A stretch of DNA of 39,583 nucleotides, from NCBI GenBank assembly GCA_016203305.1, contig JACQMY010000038.1, positions 1 to 39,583 on the forward strand, written 5' to 3'. The notes under the pieces are model-generated. The model ran no database searches. It was not told the origin of the DNA and saw only the letters and a list, made by a program, of their open reading frames with translations. The position numbers and the translations under genes are program-made. The stretch is from Candidatus Woesearchaeota archaeon (lineage in GTDB: Archaea > Nanobdellota > Nanobdellia > Woesearchaeales > ARS49). Positions 28,231 to 35,919 of this stretch are shown here, in pieces; position 1 is the first letter of the stretch; the number at the start of each line of letters is the position of its first letter.

Positions 28231-29081
28231 CGTCTTGGTTTCGCGTAATCTTTTAGAATGTCTTTGAGCGTCAAAATGCCTACGGGCTGGTTGTTTTTCA
28301 CCAGGATTATGCTGCACACTTTTTCTTGCTGCATTTTTTTGACGATGTTTGGTATGGTTTCTTCTGGGTTCGTGCAGCACGTGCTTTTTTTTGTCATGAA
28401 GTTTTTCACAGGCAGGCTGGAAAGGCTGGTTTTTTCTCCGTGTTGGTAGCCTGTGTGTTTGCCTTGCTGGTGACTTGCCGCTTTGGACAGGTGTTGGCGT
28501 TCAGAGTTCCAAAGTTCCTCGCTGTTTAGTATGTCGCTCATGCTGACCATGCCGAGGAGTTGGTTTTTTTCGTCGGCAATCGGCAGGTGGTCGATTCCTT
28601 CGCGGTTTAGCGCGCTGACTGCTTTTGCTATTGAATCGTCAGGTGTGCAGGTAAGCGGTTTTTTGCTTGCGAGCTTGTCGCACGTGATTCCTTTGTATTC
28701 TTTCGCTATTGCTAGAGCGACGTCTTCTGCTGTTACGATTCCAAGGACTTCTTTGCCGTCGAGTACTGGCAGGGCGTGAGTGTCTCCTGTGATCATTTTT
28801 TTGCAGATTTCAGGGAGTTCCGCGTCAGAGGCGAGCGTGGGCACATAGAAGGGGGTTTGTGCTTTGCTGCGGTGTTTGATCAGGTTGTTTACTTTCATTG
28901 TTTGAGAGTCGCCTTTGTTGTTGGCAAGGGAGTGTTTTTCTACCATGCCAAGATATTTTTTCCCGTCAAATACTACTGCGCTGTACGTGCTTCCTTTTTT
29001 GAACTTGCCTATTAGTTGTGCTACTGTGTCTTGTATGTCGATTGATATGTATGCGTGCATTAGATCTTGTGCTGTTGTCAT
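28227..29081 (-). CDS. Four-CBS-domain protein
   Basis: A 284-residue protein made of four CBS motifs in two Bateman pairs (about residues 1-55, 69-122, 130-190 and 220-280). Examples: DTHALPVLDGKEVLGIVTAEDV, IDHLPIADEKNQLLGMVSMSDIL and VCSIILVKNNQPVGILTLKDILKDY. CBS pairs bind adenine nucleotides or other ligands and often sense energy charge or ionic state. There is no fused catalytic domain, so it probably regulates another protein. A Shine-Dalgarno-like GGTGA precedes the ATG. It is divergent from the P-type ATPase across the longest heptamer array. Confidence 0.88.
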   Translation of the reverse strand: MTTAQDLMHAYISIDIQDTVAQLIGKFKKGSTYSAVVFDGKKYLGMVEKHSLANNKGDSQTMKVNNLIKHRSKAQTPFYVPTLASDAELPEICKKMITGDTHALPVLDGKEVLGIVTAEDVALAIAKEYKGITCDKLASKKPLTCTPDDSIAKAVSALNREGIDHLPIADEKNQLLGMVSMSDILNSEELWNSERQHLSKAASHQQGKHTGYQHGEKTSLSSLPVKNFMTKKSTCCTNPEETIPNIVKKMQQEKVCSIILVKNNQPVGILTLKDILKDYAKPRR

Positions 29082-29128
29082 AGGTCACCTTTTTGAATCC
29101 AGTATTGGCGATTGTTATAAACTTTTCT

Positions 29129-29261
29129 AAGGGTGAAGGTGTAAGGTAGAAGGGTGAAGAAAGTCCACATTCTTCTTCCTTCCGCCTTCGTCCTACACCC
29201 TACGTCCTACATCCTTCGTCCTAATACCTACAACCTAATACCTTCGTCCTTCAACCTCACC
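29129..29261. repeat. Heptamer array of 19 units with an orientation switch
   Basis: Five purine-type units (AAGGGTG, AAGGTGT, AAGGTAG, AAGGGTG, AAGAAAG) are followed without loss of register by TCCACAT, TCTTCTT and twelve CCT-type units (CCTTCCG, CCTTCGT, CCTACAC, CCTACGT, CCTACAT and so on). 133 nt, exactly 19 x 7. The two arms can fold on each other. Confidence 0.8.
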
Positions 29262-29272
29262 CTAAAGATAAC

Positions 29273-29283
29273 CTTTTAAACAC
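29273..29283 (+). promoter_or_regulatory. TATA box for the P-type ATPase gene
   Basis: CTTTTAAACAC, centred 27 nt upstream of the ATG at 29304; a leaderless mRNA is expected. Confidence 0.5.
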
Positions 29284-29303
29284 AACTTCTCTTGTGGTTG
29301 GTG

Positions 29304-31916
29304 ATGGCTGATTATTATTTGTTGCCAGAGAAAGAGGTGTTGGCAAAACTGCAGTCTTCTTCGCAAGGCTTGTCTTCTGTTGAGGCTCAGGAGCGTTTGA
29401 AGGTTTACGGTCCTAATCATATTAGGGAAATTCCTCCTGAAAGCCCTTTTTGGATTTTTGTTGATCAATTTAAGAGTCCTATGATGTGGATTCTGATCGT
29501 TGCCATGCTTGTTGCCCTGGTTGCGAGGGAGTTTGTTGATGTTGGCGTTATTGGTGTTATTGTTGTTTTGAATGCTGTTCTTGGTTTTGCGCAGGAGTAT
29601 CGTGCTGAGCGAGCGATCGAAGCGTTGAAGAAGATGATTTCTTTGAAGGCTGTTGTTTTGCGTGATGGAGCGATGAAGGAGGTTGATGCTTCTGATGTTG
29701 TTCCTGGTGATATTCTGGTTGTTAACACTGGCAGCAAGGTTGCTGCTGATGCTCGTTTGTTGGAAGCTGTGAATGCGAAGACGCAGGAGGCTTCTTTGAC
29801 TGGGGAGAGCATGCCTGTGCGTAAGGCGGTTGAGTCAATTTCCAAGGAGGTTGCTATTGGTGACCGTCATAACATGTTGTTTGCTGGTACTTTGGTCATT
29901 GATGGTCATGCTAAGGCTGTTGTTGTTGGTACTGGCATGCAGACTGAGATGGGTAAGATTGCTGCCTTGATTCAGGAAGCCGCTCCTAGCGAGACTCCGT
30001 TGCAGCAGCAATTGAGTCGTTTGAGCGTGAATATTGGGATTGGTGTTGTTTGTTTGGCCGTTGTTATTTTTGTTGTTGGAGTGTTGCGTACTGATCAGCC
30101 GGCTACTGTTTGGTTGTTGACTGCTATCGCGTTGGCGGTTGCCGCCATTCCTGAGGGCTTGCCTGCTGTTGTTACTGTTGGTTTGTCTGTTGGTGTTCAG
30201 CGTATGGCGCGGAAGAATGCGCTGGTGCGTTATTTGCCGAGTGCTGAGACGTTGGGCGCGTGTACTGTTATTTGTTCTGATAAGACTGGTACTTTGACTA
30301 AGAATGAGATGACTGTTAGGAAGTTGTACGTGAACAGGCAGGTTGTGGAAATTGCTGGTGTTGGCTACTCTCCTGAAGGTTACTTCAGCAAGGATGCGAA
30401 TGAGTTTGAGTTGTTGTTGCGCATTGGTGCTTTGAATAATGATTCAGAGCTTCATTTGGAGAATGGGTTGTGGCAGGTTGTTGGCGATCCTACAGAGGCT
30501 TCGTTGTTAGTGAGTGCAAAGAAAGGCAAGTTAGATGTTGAAAAATTGCATGATGATTTTCCTAGGAAGGACGAGTTGGAGTTTACTAGCGAGCGTAAGC
30601 GTATGACGACGGTTCATGTTGTGAAGGGCAAGCGGGTTGCCTACACTAAAGGCGCTCCTGATATTTTGCTTGATCTTTGCTCGAAAATTCTTGTTAATGG
30701 TCGTGTTGAGCGTTTGACGCGTCAGGAGAAGTCCAAAATTTTGGCTCAGAATGAGGCGTTTGCCAGGAATGCTTTGCGCGTGTTGGGTTTTGCGTTTAAG
30801 GAGCTTGTCTCTAAGGATGGAAAGAATTCGTATGAGAATGATTTGGTTTTTGTTGGTTTGCAGGCTATGATTGATCCTCCTCGTTTGGAAGTGAAGGATG
30901 CAATTGCGCGTTGTGAGTCTGCTGGCATTAAGGTCGTGATGATTACTGGCGATCATGCTGTGACTGCTCAGGCTGTTGCTCGCGAGCTTGGCATTGAGGG
31001 TAAAGCTGTTACTGGCATGGAATTGGACAAGATAAACTTGGAGCAGGAAGTTGATGGTATTGCAGTTTACGCGCGTGTTAATCCTGAGCATAAGTTGAAG
31101 ATTGTTGATGCGTTGAAGAAGAGGGGTCATATTGTTGCCATGACTGGTGATGGCGTGAATGATGCTCCGGCTTTGAAAAAGGCTGATATTGGTATCGCTA
31201 TGGGCCTTTCTGGTACTGATGTTGCGAAGGAGGCGTCTGCAATGATTTTGGCAGATGATAATTTCACAAGTATTGTTCGGGCAGTTGAGGAGGGCAGGCG
31301 TATTTATGATAACATTCAGAAATATGTTGCTTACTTGTTTGCCGGCAATATTGGCGAGGTTTTGGTGATTGTTGGGTCGGTTTTGCTTGGCATGCCTTTG
31401 CCTTTGCTTGCTATTCAGATCTTGTGGGTCAATCTTGTTACTGATGGTTTGCCTGCTTTGGCTTTGAGTGTTGATCCTTTGGAAATTGATGCCATGGCTC
31501 GGCCGCCTAGGCATCCGCGTGATAGCATTTTCAGGGGCATTGGCCAGTACGTTACTGTTTATCCTTTGATTTTGACCATTGGCACGTTGTGGTTGTTTGA
31601 TTACTTCCAACTGCAGGGGATGGCAAAGGCGCAGACGATTGCGTTCACTAGTTTGGTTTTCTTTCAATTGTTTCAGGGTGTGAGTGTTCGCTCGGTTAGG
31701 CGTTCTGTTTTTAGTGCCGGTCTTTTTGCTAACAGGTATTTGTGGCTTGCTGTTCTTTCGTCTGCTGCTTTGCAGGTGTTTATCGTGTCGACTCCTTTCT
31801 TGCAGGGTATTTTCAAGGTTACTTCGTTGTCTTTGGTTGAGTGGGGTGTTGTTGTTCTGTTCTCACTTTCTGGTTTTGCTTATTTGGAAGTGCATAAGGT
31901 TTTTGCAAGGCAGTAA
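29304..31916 (+). CDS. P2-type cation-transporting ATPase (Ca2+-ATPase-like)
   Basis: An integral-membrane ion pump of about 870 residues. Order: N-terminal cation-ATPase domain (YYLLPEKEVLAKLQ), actuator with LTGESMPV, TM4 with AAIPEGLPAVVTVGLS (the PEGL ion-binding motif), phosphorylation site ICSDKTGTLTKNEMTV, nucleotide domain with KGAPDILLD, hinge VAMTGDGVNDAPALKKADIGIAMG, and a C-terminal bundle with LWVNLVTDGLPALALSVDP. These place it in the P2 group (SERCA/PMR1-like Ca2+ or H+/Na+ pumps); the transported ion cannot be fixed by eye. ATG at 29304 fits the promoter; TTG at 29292 is also open. Confidence 0.92.
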   Translation: MADYYLLPEKEVLAKLQSSSQGLSSVEAQERLKVYGPNHIREIPPESPFWIFVDQFKSPMMWILIVAMLVALVAREFVDVGVIGVIVVLNAVLGFAQEYRAERAIEALKKMISLKAVVLRDGAMKEVDASDVVPGDILVVNTGSKVAADARLLEAVNAKTQEASLTGESMPVRKAVESISKEVAIGDRHNMLFAGTLVIDGHAKAVVVGTGMQTEMGKIAALIQEAAPSETPLQQQLSRLSVNIGIGVVCLAVVIFVVGVLRTDQPATVWLLTAIALAVAAIPEGLPAVVTVGLSVGVQRMARKNALVRYLPSAETLGACTVICSDKTGTLTKNEMTVRKLYVNRQVVEIAGVGYSPEGYFSKDANEFELLLRIGALNNDSELHLENGLWQVVGDPTEASLLVSAKKGKLDVEKLHDDFPRKDELEFTSERKRMTTVHVVKGKRVAYTKGAPDILLDLCSKILVNGRVERLTRQEKSKILAQNEAFARNALRVLGFAFKELVSKDGKNSYENDLVFVGLQAMIDPPRLEVKDAIARCESAGIKVVMITGDHAVTAQAVARELGIEGKAVTGMELDKINLEQEVDGIAVYARVNPEHKLKIVDALKKRGHIVAMTGDGVNDAPALKKADIGIAMGLSGTDVAKEASAMILADDNFTSIVRAVEEGRRIYDNIQKYVAYLFAGNIGEVLVIVGSVLLGMPLPLLAIQILWVNLVTDGLPALALSVDPLEIDAMARPPRHPRDSIFRGIGQYVTVYPLILTIGTLWLFDYFQLQGMAKAQTIAFTSLVFFQLFQGVSVRSVRRSVFSAGLFANRYLWLAVLSSAALQVFIVSTPFLQGIFKVTSLSLVEWGVVVLFSLSGFAYLEVHKVFARQ

Positions 31917-31917
31917 A

Positions 31918-32001
31918 TCTTCATCCTACAATCTAACACCTTCGTCCTAATGCCTTCTTCCTTCATCCTAACACCTACAACCTTCGCCCTAATGTCTTAG
32001 A
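31918..32001 (+). repeat. Heptamer array (twelve units) between convergent genes
   Basis: Twelve consecutive 7-nt units in perfect register: TCTTCAT, CCTACAA, TCTAACA, CCTTCGT, CCTAATG, CCTTCTT, CCTTCAT, CCTAACA, CCTACAA, CCTTCGC, CCTAATG, TCTTAGA. It fills the whole gap between the ATPase stop and the stop of the convergent membrane protein. Confidence 0.8.
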
Positions 32002-32002
32002 A

Positions 32003-32413
32003 TTATTTTCTCTTTTTTCTTTTCTTTAGCGCTTCTAGTTCTTTTTTGAGGTCTCTTAGGTCATCGTCGTATGTTTCAACGCTGTAGCTTTTTTTGAAAT
32101 CTGTGATGCTCATCACTATTCCGCTTACGTTCACGAGGATGCCAAACGCGACTCCTAGAAGATAGTGCGTGTTGAGGTGGATCCATATTAGGTTTGCCAG
32201 ACTAAGTGCGAATAGGATGCTGCTTAGCTGGTATGCCCATGGTTCTTCTATCCAGAGGCCTAATAGTATGAGTGCTCCTGCAAGTATTCCCAGGATTATA
32301 ATGACTAGCTCTATTGCCGCTCCTGTTTTCATTCGTGTTTCCAGGAGCAACGCTGTTATCATGCTTAGCCCTAAAAGGATGGTGACGATTAGTGGTTTTG
32401 ATTGGTGTTCCAT
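32003..32413 (-). CDS. Four-pass membrane protein with a charged C-terminal coiled coil
   Basis: A 136-residue protein with about four transmembrane segments (VTILLGLSMITALLLE, AIELVIIILGILAGALILLGLWI, YQLSSILFALSLANLIWIH, YLLGVAFGILVNVSGIVMSI) and a cytoplasmic tail DDDLRDLKKELEALKKRKKRK. No family recognised. The strongly basic end suggests membrane-proximal nucleic-acid or lipid contact, which is inference. The tail ends right at a heptamer array. Confidence 0.6.
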   Translation of the reverse strand: MEHQSKPLIVTILLGLSMITALLLETRMKTGAAIELVIIILGILAGALILLGLWIEEPWAYQLSSILFALSLANLIWIHLNTHYLLGVAFGILVNVSGIVMSITDFKKSYSVETYDDDLRDLKKELEALKKRKKRK

Positions 32414-32469
32414 GCCGCTTTTTGTCCTAGAAGGGCTTAATATGTTTTTCTATTCTGTAGGAGTGACAA

Positions 32470-33522
32470 TCATGGTTGTGCATTAGGGAGTTTTCCGTTC
32501 TGTTGTGCATGCCAGGTATATGCGCGCTTGCGTATGTCTGCGTGTTGGTCGCATTGTTGTCTTAGTTCGAGAAGGTGCCGCAAGTCATTGTCGCTTGATA
32601 CAATGTTTACTTTTTTGCGAGGCGGATGGTCGACAGCATAGCTTGTGAGAACTACATGAATGTCTGTTTCTAGTGCGCATGCTTTTGTGCCGAATCTGCG
32701 GTCTATTTCACGTAGCGCTTGAGGCGCATTTTGTCGGCAAGCACCATCTAATTTGTAGCCAACCATGCGTAACAGTATTGCACCTACCGCTTTCTGAAAG
32801 CAGCCTACAAAATAGTTCTCTATTGTTGTATCGCGCATGTTGTGCGTGCCAATGCTTGGTCCAAAGATGGATCTGAGAAGCAGTCTGTATGCTTCTTCAG
32901 CCCTGTTTCGGTCTAATCGGAGGTATCCGAGCTGGGTTTGCATTTCCCCTGTCATGCTATCGCCAGGTTCAAGCAGCACGTTGAGTAATGCGTAAATCCC
33001 GGATCCTTTTTCTCTGAGGTCTTTGATTTCAAGAGGGTCCCCAAGGGTTTCTCGATGAGTTAGTGCTTGGTTGACCGTGTTATACCACTCTGGGTGAGAT
33101 TCTCTTGTGAGAAGGTATGCCTGGTTTTTCGGGAGTGCGGTTGCTAGAATTCCGCAGATTTTTCGTTCTCTTTTCACGGTTTCATCGTTAGGATTTAGGA
33201 CAGTCACTCGATTCCCGAGGGCTTCAAGTATTGCTCTTCCATTGTAGTAGATGCGTTGAAGTTGTCGGGTGTCGCACGCCAGTGTAGGGCCCTTTCTTCT
33301 TATCCCTGGCTCTGCAGAATTGTTTTTGTCTAATTCTCTTTTGACGTGTTCTTCAATTAGAACGGTCCCTCTTCTGCTTATGAACCGTACAAAGTCTGCA
33401 ATGTGCGCATGTCCTAGTGCGCTCGTGTCAAGAATTACAATGTCATCGAGAGGCTTAAACTCTTCTACGCGGCACTTGTTTGCATCTCTGTATGAGACTT
33501 TTTGTACGGAATACATCTTCAC
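32470..33522 (-). CDS. PIN-like nuclease domain protein with a large insertion
   Basis: A 350-residue protein. The start has a PIN-type strand and helix (DIVILDTSALGHAHIADFVRF, Asp32), then GTVLIEEHVKREL with acidic residues. Near the C-terminus is ALETDIHVVLTSYAV and VNIVSSDNDLRHLLEL, matching the PIN D...A and T-D-x-D blocks. Between them is a helical insertion of roughly 200 residues (about 70-270) I do not recognise. PIN enzymes are metal-dependent RNases. It is monocistronic with a TATA box (about 33544-33557) 28 nt upstream. Confidence 0.6.
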   Translation of the reverse strand: MKMYSVQKVSYRDANKCRVEEFKPLDDIVILDTSALGHAHIADFVRFISRRGTVLIEEHVKRELDKNNSAEPGIRRKGPTLACDTRQLQRIYYNGRAILEALGNRVTVLNPNDETVKRERKICGILATALPKNQAYLLTRESHPEWYNTVNQALTHRETLGDPLEIKDLREKGSGIYALLNVLLEPGDSMTGEMQTQLGYLRLDRNRAEEAYRLLLRSIFGPSIGTHNMRDTTIENYFVGCFQKAVGAILLRMVGYKLDGACRQNAPQALREIDRRFGTKACALETDIHVVLTSYAVDHPPRKKVNIVSSDNDLRHLLELRQQCDQHADIRKRAYTWHAQQNGKLPNAQP

Positions 33523-33543
33523 TCAATTAGCTTGCATTGTTGA

Positions 33544-33557
33544 CGTTATTTAAACCT
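33544..33557 (-). promoter_or_regulatory. TATA box for the PIN-like gene
   Basis: Minus-strand AGGTTTAAATAACG, 28 nt from the ATG at 33522. Confidence 0.5.
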
Positions 33558-33602
33558 TCCTATATTGATCACTATATAATGATTACAAACTTCAATCCAA
33601 AT

Positions 33603-33612
33603 AATTATATAC
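33603..33612 (+). promoter_or_regulatory. TATA box for the thioredoxin reductase gene
   Basis: AATTATATAC centred 26 nt upstream of the ATG at 33634. Confidence 0.55.
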
Positions 33613-33633
33613 TGCTTTTTTCGCGCTGGAATC

Positions 33634-34548
33634 ATGGAAGATGTTGTCATAGTTGGAGCTGGCGCTGCTGGCTTGACTGCTGCAGTGTACGCAGGCAGAA
33701 AAAGACTGAAAACGATTCTCGTAACCGGTCCGAATATTGGTGGCGAGACTAATTCAACGAATGACATTCAGAATTATCCTGGCTATGAGGGTCCTGGTCC
33801 TGAGCTGATGAAGAAGTTTTGGGAGCAAGCCAAAAAGTGGGGCGCTCAGATTTTGGAAGCCCGTGTGACAAAAATTACAAAGCCGAAAGATTTTGTGTTA
33901 GAACTTGATAATGGTCAGAAGCTTGAATCAAAAACAGTCATTCTTTGTTACGGTCGTGAGAGGAGAAAGCTTAACATTCCTGGCGAGGACAAGTTTTTCG
34001 GTCGGGGCTTAAGTACTTGCACGACGTGCGACTCTCCATTATTTCCAAACAAGGAAACTGCAGTAATTGGTGGTGGCAATAGTGCCGTTGAAGGTGCGTT
34101 GGAGCTTGCAAGAATTGCGAAAAAGGTTTATATTGTTCATAGGCGGGATGTGTTTCGCGCTGATGAGGTTACTGTTGAGAAGGCAAGGCAGGAGCCTAAG
34201 ATTGAAATCATCACGAATGCTGTGCCTGTTGAGATTAAGGGCGACAAATTTGTTAAGTCTTTGGTGATTGAGGATGTTAACTCAATGCAAAAACGTGAGC
34301 TTCCTTTGCAAGGGGTTTTTTCTGAGATTGGTTGGGAGACTCATACCTCCATGGTGCAGGGTTTGTTGGAAACTAATGCTGCTGGCGAGATTATGATTGA
34401 TGCTCATTGCCGTACGAAAACAAGTGGTTTGTATGCTTGTGGGGATTTGACGTGCATTCCTTACAAGCAAACTGTTATCAGCGCGGGTCATGGCGCTACT
34501 GCTGCTTTGGAAGCTTACAAGTTTGTTACGGGCGGCAAAGGTCATTGA
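33634..34548 (+). CDS. trxB: Thioredoxin reductase
   Basis: FAD-dependent NAD(P)H:thioredoxin disulfide reductase, 304 residues. FAD-binding VVIVGAGAAGLTAAVYAGR, redox-active pair CTTC (Cys129, Cys132) followed by DSP instead of the usual DG, NADPH-binding VIGGGNSAVEGALELA and VHRRDVFRA, and the C-terminal GLYACGDLT...QTVISAGHGATAA FAD block. It would reduce thioredoxin or glutaredoxin-like proteins in the cytosol. No thioredoxin gene lies alongside. The stop abuts that of a convergent lipoprotein gene. Confidence 0.93.
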   Translation: MEDVVIVGAGAAGLTAAVYAGRKRLKTILVTGPNIGGETNSTNDIQNYPGYEGPGPELMKKFWEQAKKWGAQILEARVTKITKPKDFVLELDNGQKLESKTVILCYGRERRKLNIPGEDKFFGRGLSTCTTCDSPLFPNKETAVIGGGNSAVEGALELARIAKKVYIVHRRDVFRADEVTVEKARQEPKIEIITNAVPVEIKGDKFVKSLVIEDVNSMQKRELPLQGVFSEIGWETHTSMVQGLLETNAAGEIMIDAHCRTKTSGLYACGDLTCIPYKQTVISAGHGATAALEAYKFVTGGKGH

Positions 34549-35082
34549 CTATCGATTGAGTAATAGCCAGCCGAATAGGCTGTGTAGTCCGTCTTTGAAC
34601 TCATCAAGGATGGTTCTTCTTCGTGGTGCTCGTGTTTCAAGTACGCGGCCATAGAATTCTCGTGGGCTGAAGTAAATTGTTCTGGTCGCGTACGTTGGAT
34701 TTTTGTCTGTTTGCCTGTGAGGGATTACCTGCGCTTGCACTAGCCAAGGATGGTTTTCTTCTGCTCGCGTGTAAAGTTCAATAAACGTTCCTCGTTGTTT
34801 TTCAAAATGATCTGGATCTAGTTCGTAGAATTGTTCGTCAGTTATAGCGCGTGTTCCGACTAGTTCTTCAAGTGCTATCTTGAAATGTGTGGCGAATTGC
34901 TGGTGCTCAGGGGAGTTTGGTGTGATTGGCCTGCCAATGTAGCTTTCGCACGCGCGCGTGCTTTGTTCGAATCGTTCAGTTCTTTGTTTGCAATCGTAAA
35001 CGCATTGTGGTCCCACGCATCCGTTGCCAGAAAGCGCTGCCACAACAACTGCCGCATAGACTATTCTCATTAGTATTTGCAC
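34549..35082 (-). CDS. Lipoprotein of unknown function
   Basis: A 177-residue protein with a signal peptide (MRIVYAAVVVAALSGNGC) and a likely lipobox Cys, followed by CVYDCKQRTERFEQSTRAC with a few more cysteines. The remainder (ALEELVGTRAITDEQFYELD, PRRRTILDEFKDGLHSLFGWLLL) is unrecognised; a hydrophobic stretch ends the protein. Its stop directly abuts the trxB stop and it is divergent from the small Cys-rich peptide gene. Probably anchored outside the cell. Confidence 0.6.
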   Translation of the reverse strand: MQILMRIVYAAVVVAALSGNGCVGPQCVYDCKQRTERFEQSTRACESYIGRPITPNSPEHQQFATHFKIALEELVGTRAITDEQFYELDPDHFEKQRGTFIELYTRAEENHPWLVQAQVIPHRQTDKNPTYATRTIYFSPREFYGRVLETRAPRRRTILDEFKDGLHSLFGWLLLNR

Positions 35083-35144
35083 ATCCTGGTGTGTTCAAAA
35101 AGATTATGACACAAGTGTGTCGTTACACCCGAGTGCAGGGTTGG

Positions 35145-35156
35145 TTTTTTATATTG
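35145..35156 (+). promoter_or_regulatory. TATA box for the small Cys-rich peptide
   Basis: TTTTTTATATTG, centred 25 nt upstream of the ATG at 35176. The imperfect palindrome GACACAAGTGTGTC at about 35108-35121 lies upstream, between the divergent starts. Confidence 0.45.
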
Positions 35157-35175
35157 TTGAACGTTGTATTCGTTC

Positions 35176-35409
35176 ATGGAGCATCGTGCACATGATTTAT
35201 TCAAGATGGCATTGAGCGTTGCATTGCTCCTGCTGTTCGTTTCTGTTGTTGAGGCGAGGCGTTCTGAATCTTGTCAGTGTTTTCTTCTTCCAGGATGTTC
35301 GTTTGATGATGGAAAAGGTTACAGATATCGTGAGTGCAGGGGCAGTTGTGCTGCGTATGGTGGCTGGACTCGAGATTATAGTTGTTATCAGAATTCAACA
35401 GGAGGCTAA
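35176..35409 (+). CDS. Small secreted six-cysteine peptide
   Basis: A 77-residue precursor starting at the ATG at 35176. The N-terminal half is a signal segment (MALSVALLLLFVSVVEA), and the mature part has six cysteines in about 35 residues: ESCQCFLLPGCSFDDGKGY, RECRGSCAAYG, YSCYQNSTGG. The spacing suggests a disulfide-stabilised mini-domain. I recognise no family; an extracellular binding or antimicrobial peptide is possible but unsupported. The TATA box at 25 nt supports expression. A heptamer array follows the stop. Confidence 0.5.
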   Translation: MEHRAHDLFKMALSVALLLLFVSVVEARRSESCQCFLLPGCSFDDGKGYRYRECRGSCAAYGGWTRDYSCYQNSTGG

Positions 35410-35410
35410 A

Positions 35411-35524
35411 GGTCCAAGGTGGAAGGATGAGGAACGTCTATCTTCGCCCTTCAGCCTAATACCTACAACCTTCGCCCTAATGCCTACGTCCTAATACCTT
35501 CCGCCTTCGTCCCACAATCTAGAA
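35411..35524. repeat. Heptamer array with inverted left arm
   Basis: Left purine-type units (GGTCCAA, GGTGGAA, GGATGAG, GAACGTC) are followed by forward units TCTTCGC, CCTTCAG, CCTAATA, CCTACAA, CCTTCGC, CCTAATG, CCTACGT, CCTAATA, CCTTCCG, CCTTCGT, CCCACAA, TCTAGAA. Fills the gap between convergent stops. Confidence 0.78.
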
Positions 35525-35860
35525 TTCTTCTTTCATGACGTCTTTCAGGAGTCCTTTGCGTCGCAATAACTCGATTTGGATTGGCCTGTATTTGAAGATA
35601 ACATCTCCTTTCTCATCTCCGCCTAGTTCCCATGGCTCAATCAGGAGAATGTCGCCGTCGCGAACCCATAATTTTCGTTTTAGTCTTCCGGGGATTCGGC
35701 ATATTCGGTTTTTTCCGTCCATGCAGCGAACTTTCATCCTGCTTCCGCCTACGCGTTGCTCGCATATTCCCAGAACTTGTTTGCCGCGCGGTATGGGTGT
35801 TCTTCTTATTTCTTCTTCTTGCTGTTGTTGTTGCGCTGCAACGTCTTCTCTCTTGCTCAT
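35519..35860 (-). CDS. eif1A: Translation initiation factor aIF1A
   Basis: A 113-residue factor that binds the small ribosomal subunit A site with aIF1 and aIF2 during start selection. It has a charged N-tail (MSKREDVAAQQQQQEEE), then the OB-fold: GKQVLGICEQRVGGSRMKVRCMDGKNRICRIPGRLKRKLWVRDGDILLIEPWEL, the eIF1A signature including RIPG and the K...W..GD block. The C-terminus continues GDVIFKYRP. The ATG at 35860 is 28 nt from the TATA box; an ATG at 35908 would fall upstream of the promoter. Confidence 0.93.
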   Translation of the reverse strand: MSKREDVAAQQQQQEEEIRRTPIPRGKQVLGICEQRVGGSRMKVRCMDGKNRICRIPGRLKRKLWVRDGDILLIEPWELGGDEKGDVIFKYRPIQIELLRRKGLLKDVMKEEF

Positions 35861-35881
35861 TAGTTCGTGCTTCAGAGAGGT

Positions 35882-35894
35882 CTGTTTATAAGGC
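35882..35894 (-). promoter_or_regulatory. TATA box for the aIF1A gene
   Basis: Minus-strand GCCTTATAAACAG, 28 nt from the ATG at 35860. Confidence 0.55.
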
Positions 35895-35919
35895 TTTCTA
35901 GATGACAAATAGGTGTGGA

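Noticed and set aside
30531-31667. 378-codon open frame antisense to the P-type ATPase
   Set aside because: Shadow of a gene with all P-type motifs; composition typical of a complement frame.
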